Positions 6,844 to 13,953 of a DNA stretch of 17,063 nt are shown piece by piece. This DNA comes from an uncultured Eubacteriales bacterium (GTDB taxonomy: Bacteria > Bacillota > Clostridia > Christensenellales > Borkfalkiaceae). The DNA is taken from positions 1 to 17,063 of the forward strand of contig CABQND010000045.1 of the NCBI GenBank assembly GCA_902465495.1. The letters are read 5' to 3'. Under the pieces are notes generated by a model. The model was not told the DNA's origin and made no database searches. It saw only the letters and a list, made by a program, of their open reading frames with translations. The position numbers were made by a program, and so were the translations under genes. The stretch's first letter is position 1, and each line of letters begins with the position of its first letter.

Positions 6844-8735
6844 AACAGAGGCGAGAAAAATCGGAGCGCTTCGACAAAAAATTTGAAGAGCGCACCGTGC
6901 ATGAGATCAAAGAGATCTTTAAAGCGCGACAGGAGGAACGCCGCCTGTTGGAGCGTGGCTGGGAACTGAACATGAACTTTCTGTCCGGGAACCAGTACAT
7001 GGGGATCAATGCGGCGGGTGAGCTGGAAGAGGAACAACCGCGCTATTTTTGGCAATATCGGCGTGTATTCAATCATATCGCGCCCGCTATTGACACACGT
7101 TGTGCTAAACTGGCGAGAGTGCGTCCGAAAATGACGGTCCGTGCCGCAACGGGAGAAGAGAGTGACCTTCGCACGGCGAAACTTTCGTCGAACGTGCTCG
7201 CCTCGGTATGTGACGAGTGTTCGTTTGACGAAATTGTTTCCCGCGCAACAGTTTGGAGCGAAACGTGCGGTACGGTCTTTTACAAAATACTTTGGGATGC
7301 GCGCGGAGGACGTATTTTAGGCGGCATCAATGCTGCGCGGGAAGGCACTGTGCGAGTCGCCGCAGTATCTCCTTTCGAGATTTACCCCGAAAACCTTGCT
7401 TGTGAGCAGGTGGAGGAACAGGGCAGTATTATTCATGCTAAGGCAGTACCTGTTTCGGAGATCGAAGAAAGTTACGGCGTTCGCGTGGCGGGCAGGGATA
7501 TTCAGGAATTTTCGCTTGCACCCTATTCGGCGGCATCCAATTTTATGGGCGGTGCAGGGACAAGTTCGCGCAATGTTCTTAAAAACTGTGAGCTGGTGAT
7601 CGAGTACTATGAAAAGCCCGGCGTACAATTTCCAAACGGCAGGCTGATCGTGATTGCAGGCGATTCGCTCGTTTATTACGGGGATCTGCCTTATCGCAAC
7701 GGCGAAAACGGTACGCGCACCTATCCGTTTGTGAAACAGTGCGCCATTGAGCTTTCGGGTGCGTTTTTCGGTGGCAGCGTCATCGATCGAATGATTCCCG
7801 TTCAGCGCGCATTCAATGCGGTCAAAAACCGTAAACACGAATTCTTGAACCGTCTTACGATGGGGGTTGTCGCCGTGGAAGACGGGTCTGTCGATACAGA
7901 AGAGCTATTGGAAGAAGGATTGGTGCCCGGTAAGGTTATCGTATACCGTCAGGGTGCAACGCCGCCCAAAGTCATTGGGGCTGACAGCATGCCTTCCGAG
8001 TTTCATTCGGAAGAAGAGCGTTTGCTCGATGAATTTATCCTTGTCAGCGGTGTCAGTGAGATCAGCGCCAATTCACATAATCGAACCAATGTATCGAGTG
8101 CGACGGGCCTGCAACTGCTCATCGATCTCGATGATACTCGTCTCGCGGTAACAACAGACAGTATTAAACGTGCCGTGAAGAAGGTAGGAAAACATATTTT
8201 GCGACTTATGCGCCAGTTTGCGGGGCAAAACCGCCTGATGCGCATGACGGGTGAAGGCAAAAAAGTAGAAATTTACTATTTTTCGGCAAGTGATATCTCT
8301 TCGGATGATGTCGTTTTTGAAGCCGATACCGATGATGCCGATTCGCCGGCAAAACGTCGTACGCTTATTTATGAGATGTACAATGCGGGTCTCCTTGCCG
8401 GCGAAGACGGTAAAATTTCCGAAGATACCCGCGAACGTGTCCTGGATGCGCTGGGGTTCGGCAATCTTGACAGTACGCGTGGTCTTTATACCATGCACGC
8501 CAATAAAGCAGCGGAGGAAAATTTGCGCATGTTGCGCGAAGATGTTTCGGTCGATTTTTACGATGACGACGGGGCGCATATCACCGAACATACCCGTTTT
8601 TTGCTTTCGGATGAGTTTAACGGCGATGCAAACATAAAAGCGCATTTTGAAGCGCATTTGCGTGCGCACGAAGCGCAAAAGCGGGAAAAACAAGATCGCC
8701 GCAGCGCAACGGAAAGCGTGTCGGCACAGAAATAA
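6840..8735 (+). CDS. Phage portal protein, P22-like
   Basis: A 631-residue protein. TTG 6840 overlaps the previous stop and has GAGGAGG upstream. The length and the order (terminase, portal, scaffold, coat) fit the podovirus P22-type portal. Features of that family include the conserved early helix NHIAPAIDTRCAKLARVRPKM (78-98 region), the PFEIYPEN stretch in the clip/stem half, and the late DDDGAHITEHTRFLLSD region, followed by a His- and Arg-rich helical C-terminus that may be part of a barrel. A dodecameric ring is expected at one capsid vertex, acting as the DNA entry channel and as the base for the neck proteins. The frame is intact, with no sign of decay. The family call rests on pattern recognition and gene order. 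Confidence 0.88.
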   Translation: MKQRREKSERFDKKFEERTVHEIKEIFKARQEERRLLERGWELNMNFLSGNQYMGINAAGELEEEQPRYFWQYRRVFNHIAPAIDTRCAKLARVRPKMTVRAATGEESDLRTAKLSSNVLASVCDECSFDEIVSRATVWSETCGTVFYKILWDARGGRILGGINAAREGTVRVAAVSPFEIYPENLACEQVEEQGSIIHAKAVPVSEIEESYGVRVAGRDIQEFSLAPYSAASNFMGGAGTSSRNVLKNCELVIEYYEKPGVQFPNGRLIVIAGDSLVYYGDLPYRNGENGTRTYPFVKQCAIELSGAFFGGSVIDRMIPVQRAFNAVKNRKHEFLNRLTMGVVAVEDGSVDTEELLEEGLVPGKVIVYRQGATPPKVIGADSMPSEFHSEEERLLDEFILVSGVSEISANSHNRTNVSSATGLQLLIDLDDTRLAVTTDSIKRAVKKVGKHILRLMRQFAGQNRLMRMTGEGKKVEIYYFSASDISSDDVVFEADTDDADSPAKRRTLIYEMYNAGLLAGEDGKISEDTRERVLDALGFGNLDSTRGLYTMHANKAAEENLRMLREDVSVDFYDDDGAHITEHTRFLLSDEFNGDANIKAHFEAHLRAHEAQKREKQDRRSATESVSAQK

Positions 8736-8755
8736 TTTTTTGGGAGGGAAATAGT

Positions 8756-9196
8756 TTGGAGAAGGAAAACATAGCGCAGGAAAACATGGCGCAGGGATGC
8801 GCGGCGCAAGGGGCGGAAGCTCAGAAAACGGAAGGCGCGGCAGTGGATCTCGGAAAGTTCAAGAGCGTAGATGCCCTTCTGAACGCGTACAATTCGCTGG
8901 AAGCCGAGTTTACCCGCCGCAGTCAGCGTCTGCGCGAATTGGAGGGAAAGCAAGCGGGCGAGAACGTTCAGCCGCCTGCGGGCAAGGGAGAAACGAAGAC
9001 AGAGACGGTTGAGGGGAAATCCTCACAGTCCTTTGCGGGAGCGGTGCAGGAAGCGGTGGAGGCGTATCTTGCCGGAAGGCAGGCTCCGTACATCATGGCG
9101 GACGGCGGATCGTTTGCAGCCGCACCCGCGGCGCGCGTGCGCTCGCTGGAAGAGGCGGGAAGGCTCGCGCAAGAAATGTTCCGAAAAAACGGATGA
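8756..9196 (+). CDS. Capsid scaffolding protein
   Basis: A 146-residue protein from TTG 8756, with GGGAGGG and a 7-base spacer. It is low-complexity and Ala/Gln/Glu-rich at the N-terminus (repeated AQ units). It contains LGKFKSVDALLNAYNSLEAE (32-51), directly followed by FTRRSQRLRELE (52-63), a signature I associate with small phage scaffold proteins encoded just before the coat gene. The C-terminal part is disordered-looking, with a short basic end typical of scaffold-coat contacts. No prohead protease is encoded nearby, so, as in P22, the scaffold is probably released rather than cut. The stop lies inside a hairpin (9193-9208). Confidence 0.75.
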   Translation: MEKENIAQENMAQGCAAQGAEAQKTEGAAVDLGKFKSVDALLNAYNSLEAEFTRRSQRLRELEGKQAGENVQPPAGKGETKTETVEGKSSQSFAGAVQEAVEAYLAGRQAPYIMADGGSFAAAPAARVRSLEEAGRLAQEMFRKNG

Positions 9197-9236
9197 CGTA
9201 TTCGTCATAACGTGTACAAAATGCCGCTTTGCGGCA
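9193..9236 (+). other. Two tandem RNA hairpins before the coat gene
   Basis: ATGACG / CGTCAT (9193-9198 with 9203-9208, 4-base loop) contains the scaffold stop codon. TGCCGC / GCGGCA (9222-9227 with 9231-9236, loop TTT) follows. Neither has a U-tract on the plus strand, so they are not terminators of this operon. They could set an mRNA cleavage or decay boundary and raise coat expression relative to scaffold. Confidence 0.55.
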
Positions 9237-9269
9237 AAAAATCATTGATCAAGGAGAATACAATCGAAC

Positions 9270-10436
9270 ATGGTAACGATGACGAGCGCGGACAACGCGC
9301 TGAAAAGTTTCTATCTTGGAGTTGTGGCAGAACAGCTTAATACCGCTGCTAATCCGCTTTTGGCGAAGATTCGCCAGTCCACGGCGGACGTTTGGGGCAA
9401 AGAGGTACGCAGGCTTGCGCAGTACGGTGTGAACGGCGGCGTTGGAGCAGGCACCGAAGAAGGGGATCTTCCTACGGCGGCGGGCAACAATTATGAACAG
9501 TTCGTCACCACTCTTAAAAATTTGTACGGCACTGTGGAGATCAGCGACAAAGCGGTGCGCGCTTCCGAAAACAATGCTGGCGCATTTGTAAACCTGCTCA
9601 ATGCCGAAATGGACGGTTTGCTCAAAGCTTCATCTTTCAACTTCGGCAGAATGTTGTTCGGCGACGGGAGCGGTGTGCTTTGCAAAGTTTCATCGGTAAG
9701 CGACATGGTCGTAACGGTCGACACTGTTAAAAACGTGATCGAAGGAATGACGGTCGATATTCTGGATGCGGGCGGCAGTCCGATTTCCGCGATCACCGCG
9801 CGCAGGATCGTTGCGGTGGATCGCGATGCAAAGACGATCACTCTTTCGGGCGGCGCGCTTACGGGCGCGGAGAGCGGATGCCTCGTCTGCGTGCAAGGCT
9901 CGTATAATCTCGAATTGACGGGCTTAGGTGCTATTTTCAAGAGTACAGGCAGTCTGTACGGTTTGGATCGCGCTACGCATAAATGGATGATTCCGTACAT
10001 GAAGACAGACGTCGGCACGATCAGCGAGACTGCTTTACAAGCGGCGATCGACCGTCTGGAAGAAGTTGCCGGCAGCCGCGTGGATTTCATCGTATGCAGC
10101 TGGGGAGTCAAACGCGCATTACAGAAAGCGTTGAGCGAGTCTCGCATTGCAATTGCGACGGAAGAGCTTGCCGGAGGATACAAAGCGATGACTTATAACG
10201 GGATCCCTGTTGTAGCGGATCGCTTCTGCCCCGAAGGGACGATGTATCTTTTGAACACGGCAGATTTCTGCCTGCACCAGCTTTGCGACTGGAAGTGGCT
10301 GGAAGGGGACGACGGCAAAGTGCTGAAACAGGTTCCCGGCAAACCGCTGTATACTGCAACGCTTGTAAAATATGCTGATCTGATTTGCACTCGTCCTTGC
10401 GGACAGGCGATGTTGAGCGGCATTACCGAGGAATAA
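9270..10436 (+). CDS. Major capsid protein, HK97-fold
   Basis: A 388-residue protein from ATG 9270; AAGGAG (9251-9256) is 13 bases upstream, rather far, and ATG 9279 is an alternative. An N-terminal helical segment is followed by GVGAGTEEGDLPTA and then NYEQFVTTLKNLYGTVEISDKAVRAS (75-100), the E-loop and spine-helix region seen in many tailed-phage coat proteins. A beta-rich insertion (about 136-212, VVTVDTV...AKTITLSGG) leads to the ELTGLGAIFKSTGSLYGLDR junction (215-234). The A-domain holds the DFIVCSWGVKRALQKAL helix and ends with the YADLICTRP strand (368-376). It forms the capsid shell on the scaffold. It is bracketed by hairpins on both sides, suggesting separate control of its mRNA. 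The frame is complete. Confidence 0.9.
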   Translation: MVTMTSADNALKSFYLGVVAEQLNTAANPLLAKIRQSTADVWGKEVRRLAQYGVNGGVGAGTEEGDLPTAAGNNYEQFVTTLKNLYGTVEISDKAVRASENNAGAFVNLLNAEMDGLLKASSFNFGRMLFGDGSGVLCKVSSVSDMVVTVDTVKNVIEGMTVDILDAGGSPISAITARRIVAVDRDAKTITLSGGALTGAESGCLVCVQGSYNLELTGLGAIFKSTGSLYGLDRATHKWMIPYMKTDVGTISETALQAAIDRLEEVAGSRVDFIVCSWGVKRALQKALSESRIAIATEELAGGYKAMTYNGIPVVADRFCPEGTMYLLNTADFCLHQLCDWKWLEGDDGKVLKQVPGKPLYTATLVKYADLICTRPCGQAMLSGITEE

Positions 10437-10564
10437 CAATTCTTTTGTAGCAAAAGGAATGTGAAATCCGTGCTCATCCTGTGGCGGGCACGGTAAAAAA
10501 CAGCAGGCGGGGCGCCGCGCCCATATCGGACGCGGCGCCCTTGCGGCCTGCAAGGGAGGAAAAT
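10437..10564 (+). other. Highly structured intercistronic region after the coat gene
   Basis: Three consecutive hairpins are visible: 10439-10447 with 10451-10460 (one bulge); 10468-10475 with 10486-10493 (CCGTGC / GCACGG core); and a very stable GGGCGCCGCG / CGCGGCGCCC stem (10510-10519 with 10531-10540) closed further out by GCAGGC / GCCTGC (10503-10508 with 10546-10551). A competing stem CCTTGC / GCAAGG (10539-10544 with 10550-10555) would overlap the ribosome binding site of the next gene (GGGAGG 10554-10559). None has a terminator U-tract. A long frame opens at ATG 10481 through this region, but its sequence is that of the hairpins. Confidence 0.65.
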
Positions 10565-11119
10565 ATGACGGTTAAGGACATTCTGATCGGCGCCGCCGAA
10601 TTTTGCGGAAAAACGGAGCTTGCCGATTATCTTTCGGGGAAGCCTTGCACGGATGTCGGCGCGGCGCAGCGCGAGGAGGAAACTATTTTGCGTTGCTATA
10701 ACCTTGCCGAAAATGAGATTGCGCTGGATTATCTGCCCATTCGCTGCACCGAAGAGGTCGTTTCGGAAGGAGTTGTGTCTTTTGCGGCGCTGAAAAAACC
10801 GCCTTTGGAGATTTTTTCGGCAGAAGACGGCGAAGGAAACCGGCTTCCGTTCACTGTTTCGGGAGATGGGGTTCGCGTTCGCGCAGGAAAGGTGTTATTG
10901 ACCTATTCTTATCGGCCGGCAGTTAAGCGCGCGCAGGATGCGCCCGAAATGAGCGGAAAAGCAAATGCACGGCTTTTAGCGCTTGCGACTGCTTGCGAAT
11001 ACGCACTGATGAGCGGCATGTTGGATGCAGCGGCACTGCTCGATAAACGTTATCGCGACGCACTTGCCTGCGCTTGTCGCGAACGCGGCGGTCGGCTGAA
11101 AATGCGGAGGTGGGCATGA
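10565..11119 (+). CDS. Putative head-tail adaptor (neck) protein
   Basis: A 184-residue protein from ATG 10565 with GGGAGG 5 bases upstream; the in-frame ATG at 10481 is rejected because it has no ribosome binding site and runs through structured RNA. The N-terminal third is helical (MTVKDILIGAAEFCGKTEL, then a helix reaching the DYLPIRCTEE stretch), the middle is beta-rich (about 75-125) and the C-terminus is helical and basic. This helix-beta-helix layout, the size, and the place right after the coat gene match podovirus adaptor proteins (P22 gp4- or T7 gp11-like), which dock under the portal. I cannot name the family firmly. The stop overlaps the next start (ATGA), so the two are translationally coupled. 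Confidence 0.6.
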   Translation: MTVKDILIGAAEFCGKTELADYLSGKPCTDVGAAQREEETILRCYNLAENEIALDYLPIRCTEEVVSEGVVSFAALKKPPLEIFSAEDGEGNRLPFTVSGDGVRVRAGKVLLTYSYRPAVKRAQDAPEMSGKANARLLALATACEYALMSGMLDAAALLDKRYRDALACACRERGGRLKMRRWA

Positions 11120-12402
11120 TCATTTATCGGAACAGGGAATTGACCGGCTCTTCGGGCAGTGAGCTGTTCGAGGTAAGCTTGCACACGGCAGGGCGGAATA
11201 CGTTTGGGTTTTGGAAAAAAGACGGTGCGTTGCGATGCGGATTCGGTTTGCAAAAAGTAACGGATGCAGGTACTTTTCCGGAAGGTAAACAGCCGGCAGC
11301 GATTTTTCGAGCCTGCGCAGGCGGTGCATATTTACTGGTCTGCTCGGACGGAGAATGTTATGTGAGTGCGGAAGGACAAAGCTTTCTTGCTTGCGGCATC
11401 AGTTTTTCTTGTGAACCGGCGTTTGTTCGCGTATTCGACGAGGAACCTGTACTGTTGTTATCGGACGGCGCACAAACTGCGATTCTCACGGCTTCAGGAT
11501 TGCAGGCGGAAGCAGGTGTTCCGCCGTTTGAATGTGCCGGATACGCATATGAACGGCTTTGGATTGTTCCGGCGGCGCAAGGAAGCCGACTGCAATTCAG
11601 CGCTCCGGGAAACATTCGCGATTTCACGGAAGGGCGCGGTTTGGGCGGCACGATCGATGTGCCGGACGAAAAAGGAAACATTGTCGGGTTTGTGCCCTAT
11701 AAAAACGATGTGCTTCTGTTGCGGGAACGCGGCGGTCAGCTTCTGGAAGCAGACGGCGATGAGCGCGATTTTGCGGTTACGGATCTTTTTTCTTGTGGAA
11801 AGATTTGCCCGAAGACGGCCGCATCGGCGTCGTTCGGGGCTGTATTTATGACGGAAGACGGGCTGTACTGCTGGAACGGAAAGCTGTCCGCCTTTGCGGA
11901 AGAGTATGCTTGCCGCATCGCCTATGGTGCCGATGCGCGCGGAGTTGCCATCGGCAGAAACTATGTCTTGGAATCTTCGGTGTGCTCGGCTTATGGAAGG
12001 GAACGTGCGTTGAGCGCGTTTACATCGGACGGCGAAGCTGTATTTTTGCGGCGTGATGCTTGCGGATTGTTCGCTGCGGACGGCGCAGTATATTGTATTT
12101 CGGGGGACAGTTTGTATACGCTCGCCAAAAAAAGTGCGAAAGGCGAAATATATTGCTGGGCAAGCGATGCCTTTACGCCTTTTGGGACACGAACATTATT
12201 GCGTGAGGTACGCGTACGCGCGGAAGGGGATTTTATTTTAAATGTTCGCAGTGAGGACGGCGCACGTACGGTACGGATCGGAAGCGGTAGCCGCGTGCAG
12301 GTAAATCTTGCGGGCGTACGGTTTCGTTTTTTTCTGGAAGCGGAAAGGCCGGGCGCCGTATATTCGGTCGCAGCGCTTTGTTCGCGCGCGGAAGGAGGGT
12401 AA
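11116..12402 (+). CDS. Putative beta-propeller tail hub/nozzle protein
   Basis: A 428-residue protein from ATG 11116, overlapping the previous stop, with GGAGGTG upstream; the longer frame to 11074 is not needed. The sequence is made of repeating four-strand-like units (GGAYLLVCSDGECYVS, EPVLLLSDGAQTAIL, NDVLLLRERGGQLLEADG, GAVFMTEDGLYCWNG, GAVYCISGDSLYTL), which suggests a beta-propeller of about six blades. It ends in a beta-sandwich-like segment. Podovirus tail hubs and nozzles (P22 gp10, T7 gp12) are beta-propellers encoded just after the adaptor, so this is its likely role: extending the portal channel and holding packaged DNA. No receptor-binding fibre domain is visible. Function is inferred from position and predicted fold. 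Confidence 0.6.
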   Translation: MIIYRNRELTGSSGSELFEVSLHTAGRNTFGFWKKDGALRCGFGLQKVTDAGTFPEGKQPAAIFRACAGGAYLLVCSDGECYVSAEGQSFLACGISFSCEPAFVRVFDEEPVLLLSDGAQTAILTASGLQAEAGVPPFECAGYAYERLWIVPAAQGSRLQFSAPGNIRDFTEGRGLGGTIDVPDEKGNIVGFVPYKNDVLLLRERGGQLLEADGDERDFAVTDLFSCGKICPKTAASASFGAVFMTEDGLYCWNGKLSAFAEEYACRIAYGADARGVAIGRNYVLESSVCSAYGRERALSAFTSDGEAVFLRRDACGLFAADGAVYCISGDSLYTLAKKSAKGEIYCWASDAFTPFGTRTLLREVRVRAEGDFILNVRSEDGARTVRIGSGSRVQVNLAGVRFRFFLEAERPGAVYSVAALCSRAEGG

Positions 12403-12405
12403 GAT

Positions 12406-12882
12406 TTGACAGACGAAGAATTGGAAAAGGCGGTCAATAAATTGATTGCAGAGGCAAACGAAGAAAGTGCCTCGGCAAAAAAGGAATATGAAAAGGATTG
12501 TCTCGCGGAAAAGTATCATATGCTTGCCCGGCGCACATTTCGTTCGAGTGTGTTGGAAAAAGCACTTGCCGTGCTGAAAGAAGAATATGATTCCTTAGTG
12601 CAAAAAATTCAGGACGATCTCAACGAAAGCCTGGATGCTCTGTATGCCGAAAACAGCGGCGGGTCGGAACCCGGCGGAGGGATCGATCCCAGTGAAGCAC
12701 CGTACGAAGTTGACTACACGCTTCCTATGAATGAGCGCTATATAGTCGTTAAAGATTATTACCTTTCCATTCCCGATAAAGGAGAAGCTCTTCGGCAATT
12801 GGAACAGGACGAGATTGCAAAAGACTATTTGGGTACATATTATGATTACCTTGTTCAGCTTTTGCTGATGTTGCAGACATAA
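12406..12882 (+). CDS. Small coiled-coil protein closing the capsid cassette (unknown)
   Basis: A 158-residue protein from TTG 12406; the ribosome binding site AAGGAGGG overlaps the end of the previous gene. Residues 1-80 are charged and helical (EELEKAVNKLIAEANEE, VLEKALAVLKEEYDSLVQKI), probably coiled coil. A Gly/Pro linker follows (83-99, NSGGSEPGGGIDPSEAP), then a Tyr-rich C-terminal helical part (YYDYLVQLLLMLQ). It is the last gene before a strong terminator. By position it could be a tail needle or plug, an internal or ejection protein, or an assembly chaperone, but I recognise no family and do not assign a function. Its good coding signal and ribosome binding site make the gene itself likely. 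Confidence 0.8.
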   Translation: MTDEELEKAVNKLIAEANEESASAKKEYEKDCLAEKYHMLARRTFRSSVLEKALAVLKEEYDSLVQKIQDDLNESLDALYAENSGGSEPGGGIDPSEAPYEVDYTLPMNERYIVVKDYYLSIPDKGEALRQLEQDEIAKDYLGTYYDYLVQLLLMLQT

Positions 12883-12887
12883 CAAAT

Positions 12888-12918
12888 GGTCCCCTGCGAA
12901 AAGCGGGGGATCTTTTTT
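12888..12918 (+). terminator. Intrinsic terminator of the capsid operon
   Basis: A 10-bp stem (GGTCCCCTGC 12888-12897 with GCGGGGGATC 12903-12912, two G-U pairs), loop GAAAA, followed by T6. It starts 5 bases after the last cassette stop and marks the right end of the operon. Confidence 0.9.
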
Positions 12919-13050
12919 ATCTATATGAATTGAAACAGGATATGCACAAAATGAGTATAACGTAATGCTTTTTTTGAGTACATGTCTTTTGGCGAAGCTG
13001 CGTATGCGGCGAATGATTCCAAAAAATTGGCATAAAATAAAAATAAAGAC

Positions 13051-13079
13051 TTTACATCTCCTTTTTTTTATTATATAAT
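13051..13079 (+). promoter_or_regulatory. Sigma-A promoter of the membrane-protein/mutase genes
   Basis: TTTACA (13051-13056), a 17-base spacer and a perfect TATAAT (13074-13079), within A/T-rich DNA. The preceding stretch from 12919 holds nothing else I can identify. Transcription would start near 13086, about 33 bases before ATG 13119. Confidence 0.85.
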
Positions 13080-13101
13080 GATATAAAGTTTAAAAGGAGC
13101 A

Positions 13102-13122
13102 ATGCGGCAAAAAAGCAAATGA
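13102..13122 (+). other. Six-codon micro-ORF overlapping the next start
   Basis: ATG CGG CAA AAA AGC AAA TGA; its stop overlaps ATG 13119 as ATGA. The only ribosome binding site here, AAGGAG (13094-13099), is 2 bases before this ATG and 19 before ATG 13119, so neither spacing is ideal. Coupled re-initiation is possible, but it may be chance. Confidence 0.3.
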
Positions 13123-13937
13123 GGTACATAGCGAGTACTATAAAATATCTGTTCCGCAACTTCATATTTATTTTTATTTTCGCTTTAATTCCGTCCTACT
13201 TTTTTGCAATGACATTGGACAGGCACAATCTTATCAGCATAGCCGATGAGATTTTTGCTTTGAAAGCTGATTTTACGTTCGGGCAGATTTTTTCGTATCT
13301 GTCGCCAATAAATGCGAGAAGATGGGCGTTTTCGCTTGTATGTTTTATTTCGCTGGTTGTCTGTCTTCCTATGCTTTTCGGATTTATTGAAAAGCATATG
13401 CGCATCGGTTCCCGATCTTTTAAAGGTACCGCAGGGAGATTTAACCATAATTTTTTGACAACTCTTTGGATTCTGGTCATCCTTTTGGCTGTTTATGAAC
13501 TATGGGCGGTTATAACAGCCGGAATGATTTACGCGGAAACACTCTTTTTGGAAGGGATTGCCTGCTATGTGGTTACGTTGATCATTTATCTGGCGATGGT
13601 GGCTTTGATCACGTATATTTCTTCCATTTTTCTTTTGTGGCTTCCCTGTCTGCAAATAACCGGATATAATTTTATGGACGCGCTTTCGTACTGTAACCAG
13701 TTGTATGTGCAAAAACGAAGGAAATTGTTTTTATCTGTGTTTATACCCGGGTTGTGCGGGGTAGTGCTTCAATTTGCGGTAGCGGGTTTGAATCTTGCGG
13801 AGCATTTGTATTACTTGGGCTTTGTTTTCAGTGAGCTGATATATTTGTTTTTGATTTTGTATTACTGTATTTTGATGTTCGTGGCATATTTTGATATGGC
13901 GGGCGAAGAACGCATAGATCTGAAGAAAAAATACTGA
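13119..13937 (+). CDS. Polytopic membrane protein (unknown)
   Basis: A 272-residue protein from ATG 13119. It has about six hydrophobic segments: near 13-33 (NFIFIFIFALIPSYFF), 69-90, 111-136, 145-178, a segment starting LFLSVFIPGLCGVV near 203, and the final LIYLFLILYYCILMFVAYF. An amphipathic, basic loop (GSRSFKGTAGRFNHN) follows the second. It is cytoplasmic-membrane integral, with no catalytic motif. It resembles the uncharacterised multi-pass proteins often encoded as adjacent pairs in Clostridia; the gene 16 bases downstream is similar in style. A strong promoter sits immediately upstream. It has no evident link to the phage-type genes. Function unknown. Confidence 0.85.
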   Translation: MRYIASTIKYLFRNFIFIFIFALIPSYFFAMTLDRHNLISIADEIFALKADFTFGQIFSYLSPINARRWAFSLVCFISLVVCLPMLFGFIEKHMRIGSRSFKGTAGRFNHNFLTTLWILVILLAVYELWAVITAGMIYAETLFLEGIACYVVTLIIYLAMVALITYISSIFLLWLPCLQITGYNFMDALSYCNQLYVQKRRKLFLSVFIPGLCGVVLQFAVAGLNLAEHLYYLGFVFSELIYLFLILYYCILMFVAYFDMAGEERIDLKKKY

Positions 13938-13953
13938 GCGGAGGGCTTCGGTT

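Noticed and set aside
7317..7838. Minus-strand open frame of 173 codons inside the portal gene
   Set aside because: Antisense shadow; composition follows the portal codons.
8073..8693. Minus-strand open frame of about 200 codons inside the portal gene
   Set aside because: Shadow of the portal coding frame; low protein-like character and no ribosome binding site.
9491..10183. Minus-strand open frame of 230 codons inside the coat gene
   Set aside because: Antisense shadow of a strongly conserved coat protein.
10481..10564. N-terminal extension of the adaptor-like gene from ATG 10481
   Set aside because: No ribosome binding site; it runs through dense hairpins, and ATG 10565 has GGGAGG at the right distance.
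11074..11115. N-terminal extension of the propeller hub gene
   Set aside because: It overlaps the adaptor gene by 46 bases without need; ATG 11116 with GGAGGTG and ATGA coupling is better.
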